Positions 1 to 5,242 of a DNA stretch of 5,242 nucleotides are shown here, piece by piece. The notes beneath the pieces are model-generated. The model made no database searches. It was not told the DNA's origin and saw only the letters and a program-made list of their open reading frames with translations. The position numbers and the translations under genes were made by a program. The number at the start of each line of letters is the position of its first letter. Position 1 is the first letter of the stretch. Source of the DNA: Bacillota bacterium. GTDB lineage: Bacteria; Bacillota; Clostridia; Peptostreptococcales; Anaerovoracaceae. The DNA is taken from NCBI GenBank assembly GCA_017936025.1, contig JAGBGL010000154.1, positions 1 to 5,242 on the forward strand, in the 5' to 3' direction.

Positions 1-79
1 AATGGCTTATTTTCAACGTTTCTTTATGTCAATACCCTTTTTTTGCACAAAATTATCAACAGGTTTGTTCTTTTATTTT
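1..79. other. AT-rich left edge without a gene
   Basis: No coding region can be supported here. The segment lies downstream of the leftward amidase gene, and I see no convincing hairpin terminator for that gene. On the minus strand there is a perfect TTGACA (27-32), but the hexamer 17 bases further on is TAAGCC (4-9), a poor -10. It could be a promoter for a leftward gene beyond the window or chance. A 12-base direct repeat, GTTTGTTCTTTT, occurs at 63-74 and again at 85-96 inside the end of the amidase gene. Confidence 0.4.
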
Positions 80-853
80 TTAACGTTTGTTCTTTTTACA
101 TAAACTGTCGATAACATCGATGCGAACAACTTCCTCAATCCCAGTAAATTCAACGATTCCATCCATGATTCCTTCAGCCATTTTCTGTTGATACGCGTCC
201 TTTTTCAAAAGTTCCGACTCTTCCCTGTTCGATAAAAATCCGCACTCAACTATTACCAGCGGGCAGATTTCATCTTTAAAAAGAAAAACATCCGCTTTTG
301 GCATCGGAACCCGTTCGTTACCGCCGCCTGCGGCCTGCGAAACAGCAGTCTGCATTTTTTCAGCAAATATTTTACAGCTGCTGCTGAGTTCCTGATCCTG
401 TAATCCTCCCGGATAAAAAACCTGCGCTCCTTTTACCGACGTATCCTCTCTGAAGCTGTTGAGGTGTATGCTCACCGCCGCAGAAGGGCAAAATTCGCGC
501 ATCATCTCACGGCGTGCCCTCAGGTCTGCAGTTTTCATGGCCCTTATCGAACCTTCATCCCCGTCACACAGACTTTCATCCGAAGACCTTGTCATTATTA
601 CCCGGCAGTCATATTCCTCTGCGAGATCTCTCACTTTCAGTGCGATCTTCAGATTTATATCCTTCTCCGGGGTCCCGTCGCTGCTGACGGCCCCTCCATC
701 GATGCCTCCATGCCCCGGATCCAGCAGAATAACAGTTTCCGTCGCCCGGGCCTGTGTCATCAAATGCGCTTTCCCGCAGCAATTGAGTATCATAAATGTA
801 CTTGTCAGTAGTGTAATTACGCAAATTCCTGCTTTTATGTACTTTCTACTCAT
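80..853 (-). CDS. cwlD: N-acetylmuramoyl-L-alanine amidase, CwlD-like (Amidase_3)
   Basis: This is a 257-residue zinc amidase that cleaves the bond between N-acetylmuramic acid and L-alanine of the peptidoglycan stem peptide, outside the membrane. An N-terminal hydrophobic segment (about residues 6-26) should act as a signal peptide or membrane anchor. The Amidase_3 domain follows at about 40-237. Visible family hallmarks are DPGHGG (45-50, zinc ligand H48), E63 in PEKDINL, H130 in SIHLNSF, and the catalytic E203 in VECGFLSN. Length and layout resemble B. subtilis CwlD (about 237 residues), which makes muramic delta-lactam in the spore cortex, but other Firmicutes amidases share this architecture, so a sporulation role is only inferred. 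The ATG is preceded by GAGAGG at 861-866 with a 7-base spacer. A short basic tail (KKNKR) ends the protein. It is transcribed divergently from the AlaX gene. Confidence 0.9.
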   Translation of the reverse strand: MSRKYIKAGICVITLLTSTFMILNCCGKAHLMTQARATETVILLDPGHGGIDGGAVSSDGTPEKDINLKIALKVRDLAEEYDCRVIMTRSSDESLCDGDEGSIRAMKTADLRARREMMREFCPSAAVSIHLNSFREDTSVKGAQVFYPGGLQDQELSSSCKIFAEKMQTAVSQAAGGGNERVPMPKADVFLFKDEICPLVIVECGFLSNREESELLKKDAYQQKMAEGIMDGIVEFTGIEEVVRIDVIDSLCKKNKR

Positions 854-964
854 CCCTTCACCTCTCAGTGCAAACAGCTGAATTCATTGAAATTATATGC
901 CTGCAGGTACTTATGAATGAGTATTTTTATATGTACATCGATTACAGCAAATTAGTACTATCCC

Positions 965-993
965 ATTATATACTAAGTTCTTCTATTTGAACA
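965..993 (-). promoter_or_regulatory. candidate promoter for the amidase gene
   Basis: A perfect TATAAT on the minus strand (965-970) has TGTTCA 17 bases upstream (988-993) as a weak -35. It would give a leader of about 105 bases. A second perfect TATAAT lies closer to the gene at 892-897, but its -35 region (TCATTC at 915-920) is poor. Either or neither may be used. If the gene is expressed by a sporulation sigma factor, these SigA-like matches may be irrelevant. Confidence 0.35.
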
Positions 994-1001
994 CCCCCGC
1001 A

Positions 1002-1031
1002 TTGACTTTTTTGTGCTTTTTATATTACAAT
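1002..1031 (+). promoter_or_regulatory. SigA-type promoter for the AlaX gene
   Basis: TTGACT (1002-1007) and TACAAT (1026-1031) are each one base from consensus and are separated by 18 bases. They lie directly upstream of the AlaX gene and predict a start site near 1038 with a leader of about 30 bases. I see no operator palindrome or riboswitch-like structure in this short leader. Confidence 0.6.
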
Positions 1032-1068
1032 TCTAGTATCACAATATTGAAACACTCAAGGAGACATC

Positions 1069-2274
1069 ATGGAAACTATAAAACTCTATCAACAGGATGT
1101 ATATATGAAGGAATGCACCGCAAAAGTTATTTCCGTTGAAAGCGATCTGGTCCTGCTGGACCGGACAGTGTTTTTCCCTGTCGGCGGCGGACAGAGCTGC
1201 GACCTCGGAACAGTTGCGGGATATGAAGTTACTGAAGTTTTTGAAGAAGGCGATAAGGTTTATCACCGCATCAGAGAGCCTTTTCAGCTGGAAGCCGGAC
1301 AGCAGGCCGAATGTTCTATAGATTGGGCCAGAAGATTCGACAATATGCAGCGTCACTGCGGAGAGCACATTCTCTCCGGAATATTCTTCAGGGAATTCGG
1401 AGGTGTCAACAGAGGCTTCCACATGGGTGATGACTATATGACTATCGACATTTCCCTCGAAGAAGACCCTTCCATCACAGAAATCACATGGGAGATGGCA
1501 AAGCATGCCGAACTGTGCACTAATGAAGTCATCTGGTCAAACGCGCCGGTAACAGTGCGGCGTTTTAAAACACGCGAAGAAGCCGAAAAAATGCCGCTGC
1601 GCAAAAAACTCGCTATCGACGAGGAAATCTCCATCGTCTGCGTCGGTGACATCAATAACGCGGCCGACTGCGTGGCTTGCTGCGGAACACATCCATCAAC
1701 TGCCGGTCAGGTAGGACTTGTAAAACTCTACAAAGTGGAAAAGAACAAAGGCATGTTCCGTATTTACTTTGAAGCCGGAAAGCGTGCACTGCTTGACTAT
1801 GACAAAAAACATGATCTGCTTACAGTTCTGGGTAACCGCTATTCTGCAAGCGCTGATGACCTTCTGGAGAAAATGGATGCACGTAAAGAGAAAGATAAAG
1901 CTATAAAAAACGAACTTACTGTCCTCCGCCAGTCTGTGATCGAATCAAGGGTCAGCGATATCCGCAAAGACCTTAAAGCAGCGGACGGCGAAGTCCTGAT
2001 TTATGAATTCGGAGACATGAAAACTGATGATCTCCTGAATATAGGCCGCCCTGTCATGCAGGAAGTAAAAAAGCTGCTTCTCATAATTTCTACTAACGAT
2101 AACACCCTGCTGCTCTTCTCTGACGGTACAGTTAACTGCGGCAAGCTGGTAAAAGAAAATGCATCCATATATAACGGCAAAGGCGGCGGGAACGCGACTT
2201 CTGCAAGGGCAATATTCCCAAAACGCGAAGGCCTCGACACATACATACAGCTGCTCATAAATCACTTGAGATAA
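1069..2274 (+). CDS. alanyl-tRNA editing protein, AlaX-type with DHHA1 domain
   Basis: This 401-residue cytosolic hydrolase resembles the editing and C-terminal parts of alanyl-tRNA synthetase without the catalytic core. Such free-standing AlaX proteins deacylate tRNA-Ala mischarged with serine or glycine. The N-terminal domain carries the FFPVGGGQ element (35-42). The zinc-binding editing site is HCGEH (H96, H100) together with C204 and H208 in CCGTHP, matching the HxxxH and CxxxH pairs of AlaRS. A charged helical, probably coiled-coil segment (about 263-300) leads to a C-terminal DHHA1 domain (about 305-401) with the glycine-rich GKGGG motif (370-374), thought to contact the tRNA elbow. All four zinc ligands are present, so it looks active. 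The ATG has AAGGAG at 1058-1063 with a 5-base spacer. It is a single-gene unit with its own promoter and terminator. Confidence 0.9.
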   Translation: METIKLYQQDVYMKECTAKVISVESDLVLLDRTVFFPVGGGQSCDLGTVAGYEVTEVFEEGDKVYHRIREPFQLEAGQQAECSIDWARRFDNMQRHCGEHILSGIFFREFGGVNRGFHMGDDYMTIDISLEEDPSITEITWEMAKHAELCTNEVIWSNAPVTVRRFKTREEAEKMPLRKKLAIDEEISIVCVGDINNAADCVACCGTHPSTAGQVGLVKLYKVEKNKGMFRIYFEAGKRALLDYDKKHDLLTVLGNRYSASADDLLEKMDARKEKDKAIKNELTVLRQSVIESRVSDIRKDLKAADGEVLIYEFGDMKTDDLLNIGRPVMQEVKKLLLIISTNDNTLLLFSDGTVNCGKLVKENASIYNGKGGGNATSARAIFPKREGLDTYIQLLINHLR

Positions 2275-2279
2275 TTGAC

Positions 2280-2310
2280 AATCCGGACCTCAAACGGGTC
2301 CGGATTTTTT
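2280..2310 (+). terminator. rho-independent terminator of the AlaX gene
   Basis: The arms ATCCGGACC (2281-2289) and GGTCCGGAT (2297-2305) pair perfectly over 9 bases. One further A-T pair (2280/2306) overlaps the T-run, and the loop is 7 bases. A run of six T residues (2305-2310) follows. It starts five bases after the stop codon. The minus-strand side lacks a T-run, so it should act only on rightward transcription. Confidence 0.93.
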
Positions 2311-2314
2311 GTAG

Positions 2315-2341
2315 AAAAAAGGCAGAGCCCCTGGCCCTGCC
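2315..2341 (-). terminator. rho-independent terminator of the suf-yabE unit
   Basis: Read on the minus strand, GGCAGGGC (2341-2334) pairs with GCTCTGCC (2328-2321) over 8 bases with one G-U wobble, around a 5-base loop, followed by TTTTTT (2320-2315). It lies 12 bases past the stop of the yabE-like gene. It ends the leftward operon and sits back to back with the AlaX terminator. Confidence 0.9.
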
Positions 2342-2353
2342 TGAATATTTATA

Positions 2354-3202
2354 TTATTTAAGTATATAAATTGTTACATTTCTTACGCCCCACTGACGGC
2401 ACTGTCCTGCAGAATTATAGTAAACATCGATCGTGTTGCCTTTGATATTTCCGCCTGTATCGGCTGCTTCTGCAAAGCCGTAGCCTTCAACGTACACTCT
2501 GGTTCCCAGAGGGATAACTCTCGGGTCTACCGCAATGCGGCCTACCGCTGCAGGTTTACCGGAAGCAGTTCTTCCACCGCCTGTATAAGAGTACGCCTTT
2601 ACCACAAATTTTCTGGAATACTCAACGCCCTGAATGGTTCCGATCGTACTTTTTTCGATGACTTCCGTCACAGGTGCTTTAACAGTTTCTCTTGCAACCT
2701 CTTCTCTGGAAGCTTCCACACCATCAATATACTTGACCTTATAAGTGACCTTATCCTGACCGTTCACGCCCTTTGTAACGACTTTGCTCGTCCCCTGCGG
2801 GAGCGTATCAACCCCTTTAGTCTCAGTCTTATACGGAACCTCTACCGTTTCCGTTACTTTTTCGTAATCAACTCTCTGGACCGAAATCGCCATTCCGTTT
2901 TTTACAACAGTATCTTTTTCAGGCATAACAATGTCATGTTTGCCTAGATCGATTTTATGGTTTTCCAGCATTTCCTTTACGGTAGTCTGCGCTGTCATCA
3001 GCTCCATAGTATTCCCATCTGCTGCAACAGATACAGTAACTGTTTTTCCGGAGCCGTCAGAGCCTCCTGTATTGGAGACTGCATATGCATTAACGGCTTC
3101 TGCTCCCATGTACGTTGCCGCTATTGTCCCTGTAGCTATAATCAGGACCAGCACTACCGTACACAGTACAGGTAATTTATGTTTTTCAAATATACTATTC
3201 AA
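2354..3202 (-). CDS. yabE: YabE-like cell-wall protein: DUF348, G5 and 3D domains
   Basis: This 282-residue surface protein belongs to the Firmicutes YabE/Sps group related to resuscitation-promoting factors, presumed to remodel peptidoglycan. A hydrophobic segment at about 12-33 should export or anchor it. One DUF348 ubiquitin-like repeat spans about 53-112, followed by a G5 domain (about 112-185) and a C-terminal 3D domain (about 200-282). The three aspartates naming the 3D domain are visible: D226 in AVDPRVIPLGT, D248 in AADTGG and D259 in NTIDVY. The fold resembles the MltA lytic transglycosylase barrel, so glycan cleavage is inferred. B. subtilis YabE is longer (about 437 residues) with several DUF348 repeats, so this is a compact version. 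The start is TTG, chosen because GGGAG lies 6 bases upstream and the next Met (32) would remove the membrane segment. The gene follows the SufB-like gene by 18 bases. Confidence 0.88.
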   Translation of the reverse strand: MNSIFEKHKLPVLCTVVLVLIIATGTIAATYMGAEAVNAYAVSNTGGSDGSGKTVTVSVAADGNTMELMTAQTTVKEMLENHKIDLGKHDIVMPEKDTVVKNGMAISVQRVDYEKVTETVEVPYKTETKGVDTLPQGTSKVVTKGVNGQDKVTYKVKYIDGVEASREEVARETVKAPVTEVIEKSTIGTIQGVEYSRKFVVKAYSYTGGGRTASGKPAAVGRIAVDPRVIPLGTRVYVEGYGFAEAADTGGNIKGNTIDVYYNSAGQCRQWGVRNVTIYILK

Positions 3203-3213
3203 ATGTTTCTCCC
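3203..3213 (-). promoter_or_regulatory. ribosome site fixing the TTG start of yabE-like gene
   Basis: GGGAGA (3213-3208 on the minus strand) sits 5 to 6 bases before TTG at 3202-3200. It decides the start in favour of TTG, since no in-frame ATG precedes the membrane segment. It lies entirely in the 18-base gap after the SufB-like stop codon. Confidence 0.7.
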
Positions 3214-3220
3214 GTCTTTC

Positions 3221-4138
3221 TTATTTAAGGAATCCGGAAATAATTTTCTCTTCGGCTTCCTCTTCAGTCAGACCCAGAGTCCTTAATTTCAATATCTGTT
3301 CTCCTGCAATTTTTCCTATAGCAGCTTCATGGATCAGCTCGGCATCAACGTGATCTGCTTCCAGTGCAGGCGCTGCAACTACATTAGCATCATTCGCCAG
3401 GATCGCGTCGCACTCGGAATGACCTGTACAGCGGTTCATTCCGCGCATCCAGGAATTGAACACCTGGCGCGATTTACCTCTCGCAACGGATCTGGAAACA
3501 AGGTCTGCCCCGGAATCCTCACCGTTCAGAACAACATCAAAGTCGGTCTGAGCAAAATCTTCGCCGTCTGTCATGATACGTTCACGTACTACCAGTTTTG
3601 CTCTGGCCGCCAGAGTCGCGCTCGTCTTTCTTACAGAACGGTCAACGCCTCTGATCTGTACTGTGTCCATTTCCAGTACAGAATCCTCTTCCATGAAGAT
3701 CTCCGTTACAGGATCGATGGATTTCTTACCTGTACCTTCTCCTGTACCCACATGCTTTTCTGTATACAGCACTTTCGCGCCTTTTGCCAGGAAAAATCTG
3801 TGGATACCATTATGTCTTGCATCTCCGCCGTCATCAGTATGCACACCGCATCCTGCAACGATGGTTACGTCTGCATCTTCACCTACAAAGAAATCATTGT
3901 AAACCAGGTCATCTACGCCGCCCCTGGTAACACAGGCAGGAATGGAAACCGTTTCACCTTTTGTTCCCGCTTTTATGTGAACTTCCAGGCCCGGTTTATC
4001 TTCCTTTGATTCGATTTTGATATTTTCTGTAGACTGACGTGCTGCACAGCCGCCGTCTTCTCTTATGTTATATGCGCCTTTCAGGTCTCCGTCATATTCA
4101 GATACGATGCGCATCAGTGTTTCAGTTATCTTATTCAT
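3221..4138 (-). CDS. sufB: SufB/SufD-family Fe-S cluster scaffold protein (short, SmsB-like)
   Basis: This 305-residue protein belongs to the SufBD family, which forms the beta-helix scaffold where Fe-S clusters are built with ATPase SufC. It is much shorter than E. coli SufB (about 495 residues) and matches the compact form in Clostridia and methanogens, where one protein replaces SufB and SufD. The conserved core lies at about 215-303. C243 in SECDAIL aligns with the sulfur-accepting cysteine of E. coli SufB (C405). H270-E271 in LIHEAAIGKI align with H433-E434 of SufB, while the preceding family Glu is Ile269. Other cysteines are C31, C69, C97 and C237. The ATG follows the sufC stop by one base (TAATATG), so translation is probably coupled; the AGAGAG upstream is rather far, 12 bases. 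The name sufB is favoured over sufD because of C243; databases often label such proteins SufD. Confidence 0.88.
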   Translation of the reverse strand: MNKITETLMRIVSEYDGDLKGAYNIREDGGCAARQSTENIKIESKEDKPGLEVHIKAGTKGETVSIPACVTRGGVDDLVYNDFFVGEDADVTIVAGCGVHTDDGGDARHNGIHRFFLAKGAKVLYTEKHVGTGEGTGKKSIDPVTEIFMEEDSVLEMDTVQIRGVDRSVRKTSATLAARAKLVVRERIMTDGEDFAQTDFDVVLNGEDSGADLVSRSVARGKSRQVFNSWMRGMNRCTGHSECDAILANDANVVAAPALEADHVDAELIHEAAIGKIAGEQILKLRTLGLTEEEAEEKIISGFLK

Positions 4139-4139
4139 A

Positions 4140-4865
4140 TTACCAGATTTCTCTCTTTCCCTGTGGGCAGCATGCCATATGAGGCTGTGCCAGCAGCTGT
4201 GGCAGGATCTCGTCTCTAGGACCTGCTTTTTCTACAACACCGTCAGCGATAACTACGATTTCATCTGCAATGGAAAGGATACGTTCCTGATGGGAAATAA
4301 CCAGCAGAGTCCCTTTCTGTTCATTCTGAAGTTCCTGGAATGTTTCTACCAGTCTTGTGAAGCTCCAGAGGTCGATTCCCGCTTCAGGTTCATCGAAAAT
4401 AGACAGTTTTGCATTACGTGCAAGAACTGTTGCAATTTCGATACGCTTGCTTTCGCCGCCGGACAGTGATCCGCTCAGTTCTCTGTCGATGTATTCTTCT
4501 GCACAGAGGCCAACTTTACCCAGCAGTCCGCATACATTGACGAAAGGCATGTCCTCTCCCGCCGCCAGTTCCAGCATATCTTTTACAGTCATGCCTTTAA
4601 ATTTCACCGGCTGCTGGAACGCATATGCAATACCTTTCTTCGCACGTTCTGTAACATCTGCATCTGTGATGTCTTCTCCATCCAGATAGATTCTGCCGGA
4701 TGTCGGTTCCATGATACCTGCAACCAGTTTTACCAGAGAAGTTTTACCGCTTCCGTTCGGTCCGGTGATTACAACCAGTTTTCCGTTTCCTATTGTCAAA
4801 TCAATATCGCGTACGATCTGATCCCCGTCCGGGGTCGTCCATGCGACATGCTCTAATCTAAGCAT
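4140..4865 (-). CDS. sufC: SufC, Fe-S cluster assembly ABC ATPase
   Basis: This 241-residue soluble ATPase should drive conformational changes of the SufB-type scaffold next to it; it is not a membrane transporter. Visible elements in order: Walker A GPNGSGKT (35-42), Q-loop in AFQQP (82-86), signature LSGGE (134-138), Walker B ending in IFDEP (156-160), D-loop EAGID, and H-loop H192 in ISHQE. The SGGESKR context and DEPEAGID are typical of SufC rather than of importers. The last 15 residues hold HMACCP, with vicinal cysteines C232-C233, which E. coli SufC does not have as far as I recall. The ATG has a strong AGGAGG with a 5-base spacer. It lies 9 bases after the pseudouridine synthase stop and one base before the SufB-like gene. 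No promoter is visible directly upstream, so it is likely read from further upstream. Confidence 0.95.
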   Translation of the reverse strand: MLRLEHVAWTTPDGDQIVRDIDLTIGNGKLVVITGPNGSGKTSLVKLVAGIMEPTSGRIYLDGEDITDADVTERAKKGIAYAFQQPVKFKGMTVKDMLELAAGEDMPFVNVCGLLGKVGLCAEEYIDRELSGSLSGGESKRIEIATVLARNAKLSIFDEPEAGIDLWSFTRLVETFQELQNEQKGTLLVISHQERILSIADEIVVIADGVVEKAGPRDEILPQLLAQPHMACCPQGKREIW

Positions 4866-4877
4866 TGCTTCCTCCTA
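4866..4877 (-). promoter_or_regulatory. sufC ribosome site overlapping upstream stop codon
   Basis: AGGAGG (4876-4871 on the minus strand) lies 5 bases before the sufC ATG. Its first two bases are the last two of the TAG stop of the pseudouridine synthase gene. This is a full-strength site and suggests coupled translation of the two genes. Confidence 0.8.
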
Positions 4878-5099
4878 TAAACTCTTCAGATATTCTATTT
4901 CTTCACGGCTGAGTTTTCTGTAGTGACCTTCTTTAAGGCGTCCGAGATACAGATCCCCCAGTGCGATTCTTTCCAGTTCCTGAACTTTGTTGCCTACTGC
5001 TGCAAACATTTTTCTTACCTGGCGGTTCTTTCCTTCGTGGATAGTGATTTCAACCACAGCAGAGCGCTCTGCCTGTTTTATCACCTTTACGCATTGCAT
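4875..5099 (-). CDS. C-terminal fragment of RluB-type 23S rRNA pseudouridine synthase
   Basis: These 74 residues match the C-terminal end of RsuA/RluB-family pseudouridine synthases, which convert uridine to pseudouridine in rRNA. The diagnostic stretch is HEGKNRQVRKMF (about residues 21-32), followed by the usual LGRLKEGHYRKLSREE and a terminal helix. The N-terminal S4 RNA-binding domain and the catalytic aspartate motif (GRLDxxTxGLL) are absent. Family-like sequence begins at about residue 4 (VKVIKQ). The ATG at 5099 is just the first Met in this frame, not a real start, and a stop lies at 5109-5111. The missing part was not cut by the window edge but replaced by unrelated DNA (see the kinase fragment). 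In the true genome the full gene of about 240 residues probably leads the suf operon. RluB, RluF and RsuA cannot be separated from this piece. Confidence 0.82.
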   Translation of the reverse strand: MQCVKVIKQAERSAVVEITIHEGKNRQVRKMFAAVGNKVQELERIALGDLYLGRLKEGHYRKLSREEIEYLKSL

Positions 5100-5241
5100 T
5101 AAACGCTGTTAGTCCATTTATTTTAGAAATATCGCCATTAACAGCTTTAAGCATAAATGAATTTTCAGGTAATTCTTTTTTTATTGCTTCTTTTGTAAGA
5201 GCTACTAAACCATCTGCCGAGGCATACTTTTCAAAACAGCC
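5050..5241 (-). CDS. internal fragment of a ROK-family sugar kinase, chimeric end
   Basis: Read leftward from the window edge, this frame gives 63 residues before a TGA at 5052-5050. The first part, GCFEKYASA, matches the ROK (repressor, ORF, kinase) family just after its zinc-binding CxCGxxGCxE motif; only the last Cys and Glu of that motif are inside the window. The following helix, the NGDISKINGLTAFNAM stretch and the MRKGDKTG stretch (about residues 50-57) also fit this family, which includes glucokinases and other sugar kinases. After that, family resemblance stops within a few residues (RALCCG, then stop), where the DNA is really pseudouridine synthase in another frame. Both ends are therefore missing. 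This segment is about 32% GC, clearly lower than its neighbours, and rich in AAA, ATA and TTA codons. It is probably from another genome or locus. Confidence 0.7.
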   Translation of the reverse strand, partial: GCFEKYASADGLVALTKEAIKKELPENSFMLKAVNGDISKINGLTAFNAMRKGDKTGRALCCG

Positions 5242-5242
5242 T

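Noticed and set aside
27..32. Perfect TTGACA on the minus strand near the left edge
   Set aside because: The hexamers 16 to 18 bases on (ATAAGC, TAAGCC, AAGCCA) are poor -10 elements and the downstream gene is outside the window.
53..61. TTATCAACA, one mismatch from a DnaA box
   Set aside because: A single degenerate 9-mer in AT-rich DNA with no second box and no dnaA, dnaN or rpmH nearby; not evidence for an origin.
63..96. 12-base direct repeat GTTTGTTCTTTT
   Set aside because: Low-complexity T-rich sequence with only two copies, one inside the Lys-rich end of the amidase; likely chance.
459..881. 140-codon open frame on the plus strand
   Set aside because: Antisense to the amidase, whose zinc and catalytic motifs are certain; no ribosome site or family resemblance.
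1039..1506. 155-codon open frame on the minus strand
   Set aside because: Antisense to the AlaX editing domain and its promoter leader; no recognisable motif.
2275..2280. TTGACA on the plus strand just after the AlaX stop
   Set aside because: The region 17 bases on is the arm of a terminator hairpin, not a -10 element, and no rightward gene follows.
2931..3353. 140-codon open frame on the plus strand with hydrophobic N-terminal part
   Set aside because: Antisense to the yabE-like and SufB-like genes and spanning their junction; the hydrophobicity is explained by the opposite strand codons.
3329..4009. 226-codon open frame on the plus strand
   Set aside because: It is wholly antisense to the SufB-like gene, has no ribosome site and no recognisable domain, and its composition (rich in Cys, His, Ile) is typical of a shadow frame.
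1..5242. Search for CRISPR arrays, transposon ends, tRNA or rRNA genes, phage or defence genes
   Set aside because: No regular repeats, terminal inverted repeats, RNA gene signatures or relevant proteins were seen on either strand.

Overview
The window reads as a short stretch of a Firmicutes genome, most likely Clostridia (roughly mid-40s % GC, judged by eye). Support comes from strong AGGAGG-type ribosome sites, a CwlD-type cell-wall amidase, a YabE-like DUF348/G5/3D protein, a free-standing alanyl-tRNA editing protein with a DHHA1 tail, and a two-gene Fe-S assembly pair (SufC plus a single short SufB/D protein). I cannot assign a family or genus. The 5242-base length and the partial gene at the right edge suggest a small, perhaps metagenomic, contig.

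Layout. Positions 1-79 are an AT-rich, gene-free left edge. A CwlD-like N-acetylmuramoyl-L-alanine amidase runs leftward (853 to 80). A 215-base divergent intergenic region separates it from an AlaX-type alanyl-tRNA editing hydrolase running rightward (1069 to 2274). Two hairpin terminators, one per strand, fill the convergent gap at 2280-2341. From there to the right edge everything is on the minus strand. In transcription order this is the C-terminal end of an RluB-type pseudouridine synthase (about 5090 to 4875), sufC (4865 to 4140), a SufB/SufD-family gene (4138 to 3221) and a yabE-like gene (3202 to 2354). The gaps are 9, 1 and 18 bases, so this looks like one transcription unit ending at the minus-strand terminator.

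The last ~150 bases do not belong with the rest. They are about 32% GC and encode, on the minus strand, an internal piece of a ROK-family sugar kinase. That piece runs into the pseudouridine synthase in a different reading frame, through a ~20-base segment that fits both families. This looks like an assembly chimera at a shared k-mer, or less likely a real recombination joint.

How the genes work together. SufC (ABC ATPase) and the SufB-like protein should form a minimal Fe-S scaffold, with no cysteine desulfurase, SufU or second SufB/D paralogue visible. The amidase and the YabE-like protein both act on peptidoglycan outside the membrane. The AlaX protein removes mischarged amino acids from tRNA-Ala. 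I see no phage, transposon, CRISPR, RNA gene or defence system. The most notable points are the chimeric right end and the minimal SufC-SufB pair, whose SufC carries a vicinal-cysteine C-terminal tail.
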